The notes beneath the pieces are model-generated. The model did not search any database. It had not been told where the DNA came from and worked only from the letters and a program-made list of their open reading frames with translations. A program made the translations under genes and the position numbers. DNA of 64,000 nucleotides from Closterium sp. Naga37s-1 (Eukaryota > Streptophyta > Zygnematophyceae > Desmidiales > Closteriaceae): positions 372,001 to 436,000 of the forward strand of contig CANJKZ010000956.1 in the NCBI GenBank assembly GCA_947471745.1, in the 5' to 3' direction. Positions 40,628 through 51,631 of this stretch are shown here, in pieces (the stretch's first letter is position 1; every line of letters begins with the position of its first letter).

Positions 40628-42851
40628 GAGGCGGCGGTGGAGGTGGAGGCGGCGGCGGCGGCGGTGGGGGTGGAGGCGGCGGCGGCGGCGGCGGCGGAGG
40701 TGGAGCTGGTCGGGGTGGAGCTGTGCAGCGGGGAGACTTTGGTGGTGGTCAGCGCCAGCAGCAGCAACGCTCTCGTGAGGCTCCGTCGCCCCAGCAGCTT
40801 CGTGAGTGGTACGCTGCACGCCAGCGGCCTGGGGGTGCTGGTCCTTGTACCTACGTCCTGCGTACAGGCGACCGCACTGGGGAGCCGTGCGGCGGCCCGC
40901 ACGCCACCCTGCGCTGCTTTGGCCACCTGACGGACGCCTGGCGTATCCAGTTCCCTCACGCCACTGAGATACCTCGTTGGGTTGATCTGCTCAAGTCGGG
41001 TGTAGCTATCTTTGATCTTGACTATGATGCTATTCTTGCTGCCATGTATGTTGTGTCTACTAGTGCTAAGGGTGACTGTTACCTGTGTGTTCCGCCTGAC
41101 CCGGGCATTGAGGCCGCTGCTCTAGGTGCTTGTGAGTCTGCTGCTTTAGGTGCTGGTGAGTCTGCTCTCTCAGGTACCGCGTTGGCTCAGGTTTTGCACA
41201 CCTTCACCCTCGACTCGGGTGCTTCCCGCTCCTTCTTTCGAGACCGCACCACACTCACGCCGCTCAGTCGGCCGGTTGCAGTCTCCCTGGCAGACCCCTC
41301 TGGGGGTCCTGTCCTTGCCCACTACTCCACTGTCCTACCGTGTCCGGCGGTCCCTTCTGGCTCCCTGTCGGGTCTTTACCTCCCCTCGTTCTCTACGAAC
41401 TTGGTGAGTGGTGCTGACCTACAGGATGGGGGGGTTTACCAGTTCACTCCTGCGAGTCAGCGAGTGACCCACTGCACGTGTGCTCGGACGGGCCGACACT
41501 TGGCCACGTTTACCCGTCAGCCGGGGTCGAGCCTGTACACACTGACTACCGAGTCTCCTCCGGTTCCTGCGTCTGGCCAGGTAGCTGCGTCGGGTGAGGT
41601 GTTTGCTGCAGCGTCCAGGTCTGGTCTTGAGTCTGCCCCCTGCTCGTGTCGCCTCCTGTCCCACCAGACCCTCCTCTGGCACCACCGCCTTGGTCACCCC
41701 TCCCTGCCTCGTCTCCGAGGCATGGCCTCCCATGTCCTTGTCTCTGGTCTCCCCCGGTCCCTCCCTCCCCTTCCTCCGGGGCCTGCCCTTACCTGCGTTC
41801 CCTGCGTCGAGGGGCGGCAGCGCGCCGCTCCTCACTCCTCCGAGTTTCCTCCGACAGAGGCTTCGCTGCAGACTCTCCACATGGACGTGTGGGGCCCAGC
41901 CCGCGTCCGTGGACAGGGTCACGAGCGTTAAATCCTGCTGGTAGTTGACGACTACTCGCGTTACACCACAGTCTTCCCCTTGCGCCGCAAGGGTGAGGTC
42001 ACTGAGGTGTTGATCGACTGGATCCGCGCTGCCCGTCTCCAGCTCAGAGAGAGTTTCGGCTCGGACTTTCCTGTTCTGCGTCTTCACTCCGAGAGAGGTG
42101 GAGAGTTTTCCTCCGACCTTCTGCGAGCCTTCTGTCGTGCGGAGGGCATCCGCCAGACGTTCGCGCTTCCGGCCTCTCCACAGCAAAATGGGATTGCTGA
42201 GCGCCGCATTCGCATGGTCATGGACATCGCTCGTACGTCCATGATCCATGCGGCTGCTCCCCATTTTCTGTGGCCGTTCGCGGTTCAGTACGCGGCGCAT
42301 CAGATCAACCTTCAGCCCCTGGTCTCGTTGCCGGAGACCTCCCCTACTCTGCGGTGGACGGGGAAGGTTGGCGATGCGTCTGCGTCCGTATCTGGGGATC
42401 TCGAGCTTTCGTTCGTGACTTGTCTGCGGACAAGCTATCCTCCCATGCTGTTCCTTGCGTCTTCCTTGGCTTCCCCCCTGACGCGCCTGGTTGGCAATTT
42501 TACCACCCCACCTCGCGCCGTGTTATGTCCTCCCAGGACGTCACGTTTGACGAGTCGGTTCCGTACTACCGTCTCTTCCCCTACCGCGCTGCCCCCCTCC
42601 CCCCCCCGCCGCTCTTCCTCACGCCCGGTCCCCCCCCGGTAGACCCCCTCCCCCCTCAGGGTCCTGCCCCCTTAGGTGTGTCCCAGGTAGACGCAGTCGA
42701 GCCTGTCGAGGTAGCTGTTGACTCTGGTGCTGCTAGAGGTACTGGAGCTGCTGGGCCTGGTGGTGCTACTGGTGCTGGAGCTGCTGGCGGAGCTGGAGCT
42801 GGCGGTGCTGCTGGAGTAGGTGCTACTGGAGGTATTGGAGCCGGAGCTGCT
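40628..42851 (+). mobile_element. Ty1/copia element M, Gag end to hinge
   Basis: Group 1 fragment on the plus strand that begins in the Gly-rich tract of Gag. It has the Cys/His motif (about 40847-40920), the protease LDSGAS near 41210, the integrase zinc region (WHHRLGH near 41680, CVPC near 41800), the core (HMDVWGP near 41880, RGGEF near 42098, NGIAER near 42188) and the start of the Gly/Ala hinge. It ends at the LTR of element N. Broken in several places. Confidence 0.82.
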
Positions 42852-42982
42852 TGTCAAACTTATATGCTATAGTCTGTGTAGGCTGTAGTGGGGTAGACAA
42901 TATGGGGTACAACACTTCTAGGTTTTCCTACTTGTACCCACCTCATTTCCTAGTCAATCATTTCATTCCTCATTTCTTCACA
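42852..42982 (+). repeat. 5' LTR of element N
   Basis: 131 bp, TGTCAAACTTATATGC...TTCTTCACA. It carries the GTAGTGGGGTA core and is followed by the primer site. Confidence 0.88.
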
Positions 42983-43868
42983 TGGTATAGAGCAGGTTCC
43001 CTCGTGGGAACGCTTCTCAGGGCCCACCACTTAACTCGACTTTTTTTTCCTGCCCGAGGCGCGCCCCGTAGGCAGCCCTCACGTCGTGCCCTCGTAGGCC
43101 CCTCGCGCCACCCTTAGCGGCCCCGTCGCCGCCCCTCTAGGCCCCTCGCGGCCCCTTCGCGGCCTCGTCGCCGCCCCTAGCGGCCCCGTCGCCGCCCCTC
43201 TAGGCCCCTCGCGGCCCCTTCTCGGCCCCGTCGCCGCCGCTCTAGGCCTCGTCGCCGCCCCTCTAGGCCCCTCGCGGCCCCTTTTGCGGCCTCGTCGCCG
43301 CCCCTAGCGGCCCCGTCGCCGGCGCTCTAGGCCCCGTCGCCGCCCGTCTAGGCCCCTCGCGGCCTCTTCGCGGCCCCGTCGCCGCCACTTGTAGGCCCCG
43401 TCCCCGCCCCTGAAGGCCCCGTCGCCGCCCTTCGCGGCCACCTCGCCGCCTTTCGCGGCCCCGTCGCCGCCCCCCCCCCCCCCCCCCCCCGCGGCCCCAT
43501 AGCCGCCTCTACCGGCCCCGTCGCCGCCTCTACCAGCAGCCGCGCCGCCGCGCCGCCCAGCAGCCGAGCCGCCCAGCAGCCGAGCCGCCGAGCCGCCAAG
43601 CCGCCCAGCAGCCGAGCCGCCGAGCCGCCCGACAGCCGAGCCGCCGAGCCGCCCAGCAGCCGAGCCGCCGAGCCGCCAAGCCGCCCAGCAACCGAGCCGC
43701 CGAGCCGCCGGACAGCCGAGCCACCCAGCAGCCGAGCCGCCGAGCCGCCCAGCAGCCGAGCCGCCGAGCCGCCCTGCCGCCCAGCCGCCTTGCTGCCGAG
43801 CCGCCCTACGCGCCCCGGCCCTACTTCCTCGGACTGGTGAGATCCTTCCCTGCTAGGCCGCTGCAGTC
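42983..43868 (+). repeat. Leader of element N
   Basis: After the primer site and GGGCCCACCACT comes an array of GGCCCCGTCGCCGCCCCTAG-like units (about 43080-43460), a C run at about 43471-43489, then CAGCCGAGCCGCCGAGC-like units (about 43530-43800). These are the reverse complements of the arrays in the element B leader, which fits its opposite strand. Confidence 0.75.
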
Positions 43869-46288
43869 ATGGCTACCCACAGTGTCCTTACCTTTGATGC
43901 TGAGGGTCGTGCTTTTGACTTTGAGGTCTGGGTCGATGACCTCCAGCTGTTCCTACAGTGCGATAGGGCAGACGGACTCTCCCTGTTTGATCTCACCTCT
44001 GGTGCCTCTCCTGCCCCGCCTGCTACTGCTGACAGCACTGTACGCTCACAGTGGGCCACACGCGATGCTGCTGCCCGTCTTGCTGTGCGTCGCCACTTAC
44101 CGACCACTGAGCGTGCGCACTTTAGCCAGTACAAGAGTGCTCAGACCTTGTACGACGCTGTAGTTGCGCGCTACTCTTCCCCTGCCACTGCTGCGCTTAG
44201 CCGCCTCATGCTGCCGTACCTGTTCCCTGACCTTGCTGCCTTTCCCACAGTCGCTGACCTCATTACGCACCTTCGCACTAGCGACACTCGCTACCGCACT
44301 GCGCTTCCTGCTGAGTTCTGTGCCAGGAACCCCCCCCCCATGTACATCACCCTCTACTACATAGTCACCCGGCTCCCTGACTCCCTTCGTTTAGTCAGGG
44401 ACCACTTCCTCTCAGTTTGCCCCACCACACTCACCGTTGACCTCCTCGAGGAGCGCCTCCTAGCAGCAGAGCAGAGCATAGTCGCTGTAGGAGCCTCTCG
44501 TGGTGACCCTCGCACCCCCGTCTTTGCGGGGTGTTCCCCCTCCCCCCTCTTGCCCTCTGTTGCTTCTGCTGTTGCGGCCGACCTCGTTGGTTTCGAGTCG
44601 GCCGGCGCTGCGTCTGCCCCTAGCAGGAGACGCCGCCCCGGCAAGGGCAAGGGGGGCAAGGGCGTTGGAGGGGCTGGCAGGGGCGGTGGAGGTGGTGGTG
44701 GGGGCAGTGGAGGGGGTGGGGGTGGTGGTGGGAGTGGTGGTGGGGGTGGAGGTAACGGTGGCAGCAGTGGAGGCGGAGGAGGCGGCAGCGGTGGCGGAGG
44801 GAGCGGAGGTGGCGGAGGCGGCGGAGGTAGCGGAGGCGGCGGAGACAGCGGTGGAGCTGGTCGCCGCCCTGTGCAGAGGAGTGGCTCCGGTGGTGGTCCG
44901 CGCCAGCAGCAGCAGCGCAGTCGTGAGACCCCGTCCCCCCAGCAGCTTCGTGAGTGGTACGCTGGGCGTCAGCGAGGTGCTGGTCCCTGCACCTACGTCC
45001 TCCGTACCGGCGACCGCACTGGTGAGCAGTGCGGGGGCCCTCACTCCACCCAGCGCTGCTTCGGCCGCCTGGCGGACGCGTGGCGTCACCAGTTCCCTGA
45101 CGCCACTGAGATCCCTCGCTGGGGAGACCTGTCTAGGGCGGGGGTTGCTATCTTTGATCTTGATTATGATGCTATTCTTGCTGCCATGTATGCTGTGTCT
45201 ACTAGTGATGAGGGTGACTGCTACCTGTGTGTTCCGCCTGACCCGGGCATTGAGGCTGCTGCTCTAGGTACTGGTGAGACTGCTGCTCTAGGTGCTAGTG
45301 CGTCTGCTGCCCCAGGTGCTGGTGCGTCTGCTCTCTCAGGTACCACGTCGGCTCAGGCCTTACACACCTTCACCCTTGACTCGGGTGCTTCCCGCTCCTT
45401 CTTTCGAGACCGCACCACGCTTACGCCGCTTAGTCGGTCGGTTGCGGTCTCCCTGGCGGACCCCTCTGGGGGTCCTGTCCTTGCTAGCTTCTCCACTGTC
45501 TTACCGTATCCGGCAGCCCCCTCTGGCACCCTGTCAGGTCTCTACCTCCCCTCGTTCTCTACGAACTTGGTGAGTGGTGCTGATCTACACGATCGGGGGG
45601 TTGACCAGTTCACTCCTGCGAGTCAGCGGGTGACCCACTGTACGTGTGCTCGGACGGGCCGACACTTGGCCACGTTTACCCGTCGGCCGGGGTCGAGCCT
45701 GTACACACTGACTACTGAGTCTCCTCCGGTTACTGAGTCTGGTCAGGTAGCTGCGTCGAGGCAGGTGTTTGCTGCAGCGTCCAGGTCTGGTCCTGAGTCT
45801 GCTCCCTGCTCGTGTCGTCTCCTGTCTCACCAGACTCTCCTTTGGCACCACCGCCTTGGTCACCCCTCCCTGCCTCGTCTCCGAGGCATGGCCTCCCGTG
45901 TCCTTGTCTCTGGTCTCCCCCGGTCCCTACCTCCCCTGCCTCCGAGGCCTGCCCCTACCTGTGTCCCTTGCGTCGAGGGGCGGCAGCGCGCCGCCCCTCA
46001 CTCCTCCGCGTTTCCTCCGACAGAGACTCCGCTGCAGACTCTTCACATGGACGTGTGGGGCCCCGCCCGCGTCCGTGGCCAGGGTCACGAGCGTTACTTC
46101 CTGTTGGTGGTTGACGACTACTCGCGTTACACCACGGTGTTCCCCTTGCGCAGCAAGGGTGACGTCACTGAGGTGTTGATCGACTGGATCCGCGCAGCTC
46201 GTCTCCAGCTCCGAGGGGCGGCTCGGACTTTCCTGTTCTGCGTCTGCACTCTGACAGAGGCGGGGAGTTTTCCTCTGCCCGTCTGGGA
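43869..46288 (+). pseudogene. Element N gag, protease and integrase
   Basis: A long open stretch starting at ATG 43869 (MATHSVLTFDAEGRAFDF). It holds capsid-like Gag with FSQYKSAQTLYDAVVARYSS, the Gly-rich tract (about 44660-44860), the Cys/His motif (about 44988-45060), the protease LDSGAS near 45378, the integrase zinc region (WHHRLGH near 45845, CVPC near 45965) and the start of the integrase core (HMDVWGP near 46045, VVDDYSRYTTVFPL). The best-preserved Gag of group 1. The element as a whole is broken. Confidence 0.85.
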
Positions 46289-46614
46289 TGTCAGAGTTAT
46301 ATGACATAGCTACTGTAGGCTATAGTGGGGTAGCACATATGGGGTACAGTTTTCTAGGGTTTGCTTTTGTACCCAACTTTCACTTAGTCATTTCATTCCT
46401 CGTTTCTTCTCATGGTATCGAGCAGGTTCCCTAGTGGGAACCTTTCCTAGGGCCCACCACCACGAATTTTTTTTTTCCTGCCCGGAGCGCGTTTTGCTCC
46501 GGCCCGAGTCGCGCCGCCCCTACGGCCCTTCGCGCCGCCCTTACGGCCCGTTGCGCCCGTCGCGCCGCCCTAATGGCCCGTCGCGCCCGTCGCGCCCGTT
46601 GCGCCCGTCGTCAC

Positions 46615-49600
46615 CCTCCGCCTCTTCCCCTACCGCACTCCGTCCCTCCCCCCGCCACCGCTCTTCCTTGTACCAGGTCCCCCCCCGGTAGACCCCCTCC
46701 CCCCTCAGGGTCCTGCCCCTTCAGGTGTGTCCCAGGTAGACGCAGTCGAGCCTGTCGAGGTTACTGGTGACTCTGGTGCTGCTGAGGGTGCTGAGCCTGG
46801 GGGTGCTGACTCTGGGGGTGCTGAGCGTGTGGGTGCTGAGCCTGGGGGTGCTGAGCCTGAGGGTGCTACTACTTGGGGTGCTGAGCCTGGGGGTGCCACG
46901 CCTGGAGGTGCTGAGCTTGGGGGTGCGGAGCCTGAGGGAGCTGGGCCTGCTCGTGTGGCGTCTGGCGGTGCTCAGCCTGGAGGTTCTCCGGGTGCTTCGT
47001 CTCGGCAGGAGCCACTCTCTCCACAGGAGCTGCGCGAGTGGTTTGCCCGGCGCTGGAGGCGTGCTGCTGGAGCTGGAGGTTCTTCGGCTGCTGAGGGTAC
47101 TGGTGTCGCGGGTCCCGGAGGTGCTCGTACTGGGAGTACTGGAGCTGCTGGGCCTGCGGGTACGACTGGAGCTGGAGCTGCTGAGGGTATTGGCGCTGAG
47201 GCTACTGCTGTCGGTCCTGGAGGCGGTCCTGCTGGGGGTGCTGCTGGTGCTGCTGGAGGTACTGGAGCTGGAGGTGCTGCTGGCGCTGGTGCTGCCGCTG
47301 GGGGTACTGGTGCTGTCCCTGCTGTGTCTGGAGTCGCCGCGCGGCCTAGGCCGTACTTCGTTCCGCTCCTTCAGCAGGTTCTTGGTCTTCCGCCTTCTTC
47401 TGGTCCTGCTCCTTCCTTAGAGTGTCCACCGCCTGTCCAGTCCGAGTCACAGTTACAGCTGGCCTCCCCACTGCCTGCTCCTTCTCCCTACGCTGGTCCT
47501 ACTGGAGGTCTTGCTGAGCGTCGTGAGCCTGAGTCGCGTCCTGCGTCACCTGTTCGTGCTGCTCGCACTGGTCGTCGTGCTCCACGTCAGCGTTCTCCTG
47601 CGGTCCCGGGCACGCACCAGATGGCACTGCGTCCTTCCACTGCTCCGCAGCGTGTCCCTCTGCCGTCTCCTCCAGAGTCCTCTCTTTCTGCTCTTGCTGA
47701 CCCGGAGTCTGACTCCCTTCGTGCTGCCAGTCCTACTGTCCCGCGTCTCCTGGCCACTGTTGTCACTGACCCTTCCTTTGAGTCCACTGCTGCGTCTGCC
47801 TTAGTTGCTGAGCTTGTCGACTTCACTGCTCACTGTCATCTAGACTACGCCGCTAGTCTTGTTGCTGAGTCTGAGTCTGTCTGTCCTCCGTCCGTCGGGG
47901 GTGAGTGTGCTCTTAGCACGGTCGTCCTTGAGGACAGGCAGGAGGAGTTCCAGTGTTTTGCTGCTGCTTTACCTCATCTCGTGTCCATGTTGCTTGCCCC
48001 TGAGGGAGACCCGGATGCACCAGACATCCCGACCCCGCGCTCTTACGCAGAGGCGATAGAGGGTCCCTACTCCTCTCAGTGGCAGTCAGCCATGGACGCA
48101 GAGATGGCTTCCTAGAAGTCCACAGGCACCTACGTCGACGAGGTTCCCCCACCTGGGGCGAACATCGTCAGTGGCATGTGGATTTTCAGGGTGAAGCGGC
48201 CGCCGGGTTCTCCGCCTGCCTTCAAGGCGCGTTACGTGGCTCGAGGCTTCAGTCAGCGGCAGGGAGTTGACTACTTTCAGACCTTCTCCCCGGCCCCGAA
48301 GATGACCACTCTTCGGGTTCTGCTGCACGTCGCTGCTCAGCGTGACTACGAGCTTGACTCTCTTGACTTCAGCACTGCTTTCCTACAGGGCAGCCTGCAC
48401 GAGGAGATCTGGCTGCGCCGCCCACCTGGCTTCACTGGGTCGTTTCCTCCTGGAACCCAGTGGAGCCTCCGGCGGCCAGTCTACGGTCTCCGCCAGGCGC
48501 CCCGTGAGTGGCACGACACACTGAGGACTACGCTTGCGGCTCTTGGGTTTGCTCCTTCTACTGCTGACCCGTCGTTGTTTCTGCGCACCGACACTTTGCT
48601 GCCGCCGTTCTACATCCTCGTGTACGTCGACGACTTGGTCTTTGCTACTACTGACACTGCTGGACTCGCCCACGTGAAGTCCGAGCTACAGAAGAGACAC
48701 ACGTGCACAGACCTGGGTGAACTGCGCAGCTATCTTGGCTTGCAGATCACCCGGGACAGAGCACGGTGCACCATTACCTTGACTCAGTCACACATGGTGC
48801 AGCAGGTCCTTCAGCGCTTCGACTTCACGTACTCCTCGCCTCAGGCCACTCCTCTGTCTACTCGCCACTCGCTCTCAGCTCTGCCTTCGGATGAGTCCAT
48901 AGAGTCGAGTGGCCCGTACCTAGAGCTTGTTGGCTGCCTCATGTACCTGATGACCTGCACTCGACCTGACCTGGCATACCTTATGTTGGCACGCTATGTT
49001 GCTCCTGGTAGACACCGACCAGAGCACATGGCTGCAGCGAAGAGGGTGTTGTGCTACTTGTGCAGTACGTCGGGCATGGGGCTCGTGCTTGGAGGGTGGA
49101 GTCCAGTGGTCCTCACTGGTCACGCAGACGCGTCTTGGGTTGACGACCTGGCTACGCAGCGGTCGTCACACGGTTACACCTTTAGCCTTGGTTCCGGCTC
49201 TGTTTCGTGGCGGTCTACCCGCTCGTCTTCTGTTCTCAGCTCCAGCTATGAGGCTGAGATCTACGCAGGGGCCATGGCTGCACAGGAGTTACGCTGGCTC
49301 ACCTACCTGCTGACTGACCTGGGAGAGCCGCCTCGTTCTCCTCCAGTTCTGTACGTAGACAACAAGGCCATGTTGGCCTTGTGTCGGGAGCACAGACTGG
49401 AGCACAGAACAAAGCACATTGCTCTTTGCTACTTCCTTGCTCGTGAGCTGCAGCAGCGTGGTCAGCTGCGCCTTGCTTACGTGGCCTCTCAGGCCAACAC
49501 TGCTGATATCTTCACCAAGGCACTTCAGCCTTGTGATCATCATCGCTTCTGTACTATGCTAGGTCTTGTGCCTACTTGGCCTCACTTGCTTACCTCTTGA
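46615..49600 (+). pseudogene. Piece O hinge, reverse transcriptase and RNase H
   Basis: Begins with the RLFPYRT and VDPLPPQGPAPSGVSQVD stretch that ends integrase in this group. It continues through GGAES-like and Gly/Ala repeats (about 46780-47330), the pre-RT region, reverse transcriptase (YGLRQAPREW near 48490, YVDD near 48625) and RNase H (HADASWVDD near 49125, YVDNKAMLALCREH near 49350, ANTADIFTKAL near 49500). Mostly open but broken in a few places. Confidence 0.82.
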
Positions 49601-49804
49601 CTTTACTTGTACTGTGATCTATATATACTTGCACCTGCTTGTTTACCTTTTATATATAATCCTGCATGTGAACTGGCCTTGTGGCCTTTGAACCTGTGCT
49701 CGGAATGTGTGGTGACGTTGTGATCCACCCTGAGCTTGCTTTGCTTTGCTTTGCTTGACTGGTCTTGTGACCCCTAGTTCTCCCCCACTTTGCCTATGGG
49801 GGTG

Positions 49805-49923
49805 TGTCAGACATATATGACCTAGCCTATGTAGGCTGTAGTGGGGTAGACACTAAGGGGTACAGGTTTCATATTTGTGTCCAACACTTTCCTAGTTCAT
49901 TCATTCCTCTCATTATTCTCACA
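49805..49923 (+). repeat. 3' LTR of piece O
   Basis: 119 bp, TGTCAGACATATATGACC...TTCTCACA, preceded by TATGGGGGTG. It is nearly the reverse complement of LTR fragment C (6622-6737), so both belong to one subtype. On its right side sequence passes at once into the leader repeats of element G without a primer site. Confidence 0.85.
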
Positions 49924-51631
49924 CTCGCGCCCGGCCCTTACGATAGGCCCGTACCTAGCCCACGCTCGGCCCTTTTTCACGCCCGCGCCCTGCGCGTACC
50001 TAGCCCGCGATCGCCCCGTCGACACCCGCGCCCGGACCCGTACCTAGCCAGCGCCCCGTCGACGCCAGCGACCGGCCCCATCGAAACCTGCGCCAGGCCC
50101 GTACCTAGCCCGCGGCCCGTCGACACCCGCGCCCGGCCCTTCCGTAGCCCGCGCCCCGTAGACACCCGCGCCCGGCCCATACCAAGCCCGCGCCCCGTCG
50201 ACACCCGCGCCCGGCCCTTTCGTAGCCCGCGCCCGGCCCGTCCCTAGCCCGCGTCCGTCGACACTAGCGCCCGGCCCGTCCCTAGCCCGCGCCCAGTCGA
50301 CACCAGCGCCCGGCCCCTTCTCTCGCCCTCGCCCGGCCCGTACCTAGCCCGCGCTTGGCCCCGTCTTACGCCAGCGCCCGGCCCGTACCTAGCCCGTGAC
50401 CCGGCCCTGCCCCCCCCTTAAGCCCGTTGGCCCCGTACCTCGTTTGGCCCCTCGGCCCCTTGTTTGGCCCCTCGGCCCCTCCTCAGCCCCTCGGCTCTTT
50501 GGCCCCTCGGCCCAGTACCCAGCCCGCGCCCGGCCCCGTACTTGCCCAGCGCCCGGCCCCATACCCTCTTTGGCTCCGCGGCCCCGTTCCTTGTTTGGCC
50601 CCTCGGCCCTGCCCCTAGGCCCCTAGGCCCCTAGGCTCGGTCTCCTTGGCCCCCTTGGCCCCACGGCCCCGTACCTTGTTTGGCCCCTCGGCCCCCTAGG
50701 CCTCTCGGCCCCCACCTAGGCCCCTCGGCCCATAGGCCCCTCGGCCCCGTACCCAGCCCGCGCCCGGCCCAGTACCTGCCCAGCGCCCGGCCCCGTACCT
50801 TGTTTGGCCCCTCGGCCCTGCCCCCAGGCTCCTCGGCCCCCTAGGCCCCTCGGCCCCGTACCTTGTTTGGCCCCTCGGCCCCCTAGGCATCTCGGCCCCC
50901 ACCTAGGCCCCTCGGCCCATAGGCCCCTAGGCCCCGTACCCAGCCCGCGCCCGGCCCAGTACCTGCCCAGCGCTTGGCCCCGTACCTTGTTTGGCCCCTC
51001 GGCCCTGCCTCCAGGCCCCTCGGCCCCTAGACTCGGTCTCCTCGGCCCTGTAGGCCCCTCGGCCCCGTACCCTGTTTGGCCCCGCGGCCCCGTTCCTTGT
51101 TTGGCCCCTCGGTCCCCTAGGCCTCTCGGCCCCCACCTAGGCCCCTCGGCCCATAGGCCCCTCGGCCTTGTACCCAGCCCGTGCCCGGCCCAGTACCTGC
51201 CCACCGCCTGGCCCCGTACCTTGTTTGGCCCCTCGGCTCCGCCCCTTGTTTGGCCCCTTGGCCCCCTAGGCCTCTCGGCCCCCCCCCTAGGCCCCTCGGC
51301 CCCTCGGCCCCGTACCTTGTTTGGCCCCTCGGCCCCTTCCTTGTTTGGCTCCCCGGCCCTGCCCCTAGGCTCCTTGGCCCCTAGCCTCGGCCCCTAGGCT
51401 CGGCCTCCTCGGCCCCTAGGTTCGGTCTCCTCGGCCCCCTAGGCCCCTCGGCCCCGTACCTGCCCGGCGCCAGGCCCTCGTGTTTGGCCCCTCGGCCCTC
51501 TCGTTTGGCCCCTTGGCCCCCTAGGCCTCTCGGCCTCCTAAGCCCCTCGGCCCTCTAGTTTGGCCCCTCGGCCCCTAGGCCCCTCGGCTCCGCCCCTTAG
51601 CTACTGATGCTGCTGCTCCTGAGTCCTGTGC
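49924..51631 (+). repeat. Leader of element G: GC-rich minisatellites
   Basis: From 49924 to about 50400 the unit is CGCGCCCGGCCCGTACCTAGCC-like, with GTCGACAC variants. From about 50400 to 51600 the unit is GGCCCCTCGGCCCCGTACCTTGTTT-like, and blocks of roughly 180-190 bp recur. No gene is supported. This is the longest leader array in the window. Confidence 0.75.

Larger units (their letters stand above)
42852..46288 (+). mobile_element. Ty1/copia element N, 5' part
   Basis: Group 1 element. It has a 131-bp 5' LTR (42852-42982), the primer site TGGTATAGAGC at 42983, a minisatellite leader to 43868, and gag-protease-integrase coding from 43869. It sits at the end of element M coding sequence and is itself stopped by the LTR at 46289. 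Its own 3' LTR cannot be paired with confidence; the LTR at 49805 belongs to another subtype. Broken. Confidence 0.82.
46289..49923 (+). mobile_element. Ty1/copia piece O: LTR and leader joined to Pol 3' half and a 3' LTR
   Basis: A 124-bp LTR (46289-46412), primer-site-like TGGTATCGAGC and about 200 bp of leader are followed directly by coding for the Pro-rich stretch, hinge, reverse transcriptase and RNase H (46615-49600), the conserved 3' block, polypurine tract and a 119-bp LTR (49805-49923). The two LTRs are clearly different subtypes, so this is a mosaic of at least two elements. Broken. Confidence 0.75.
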
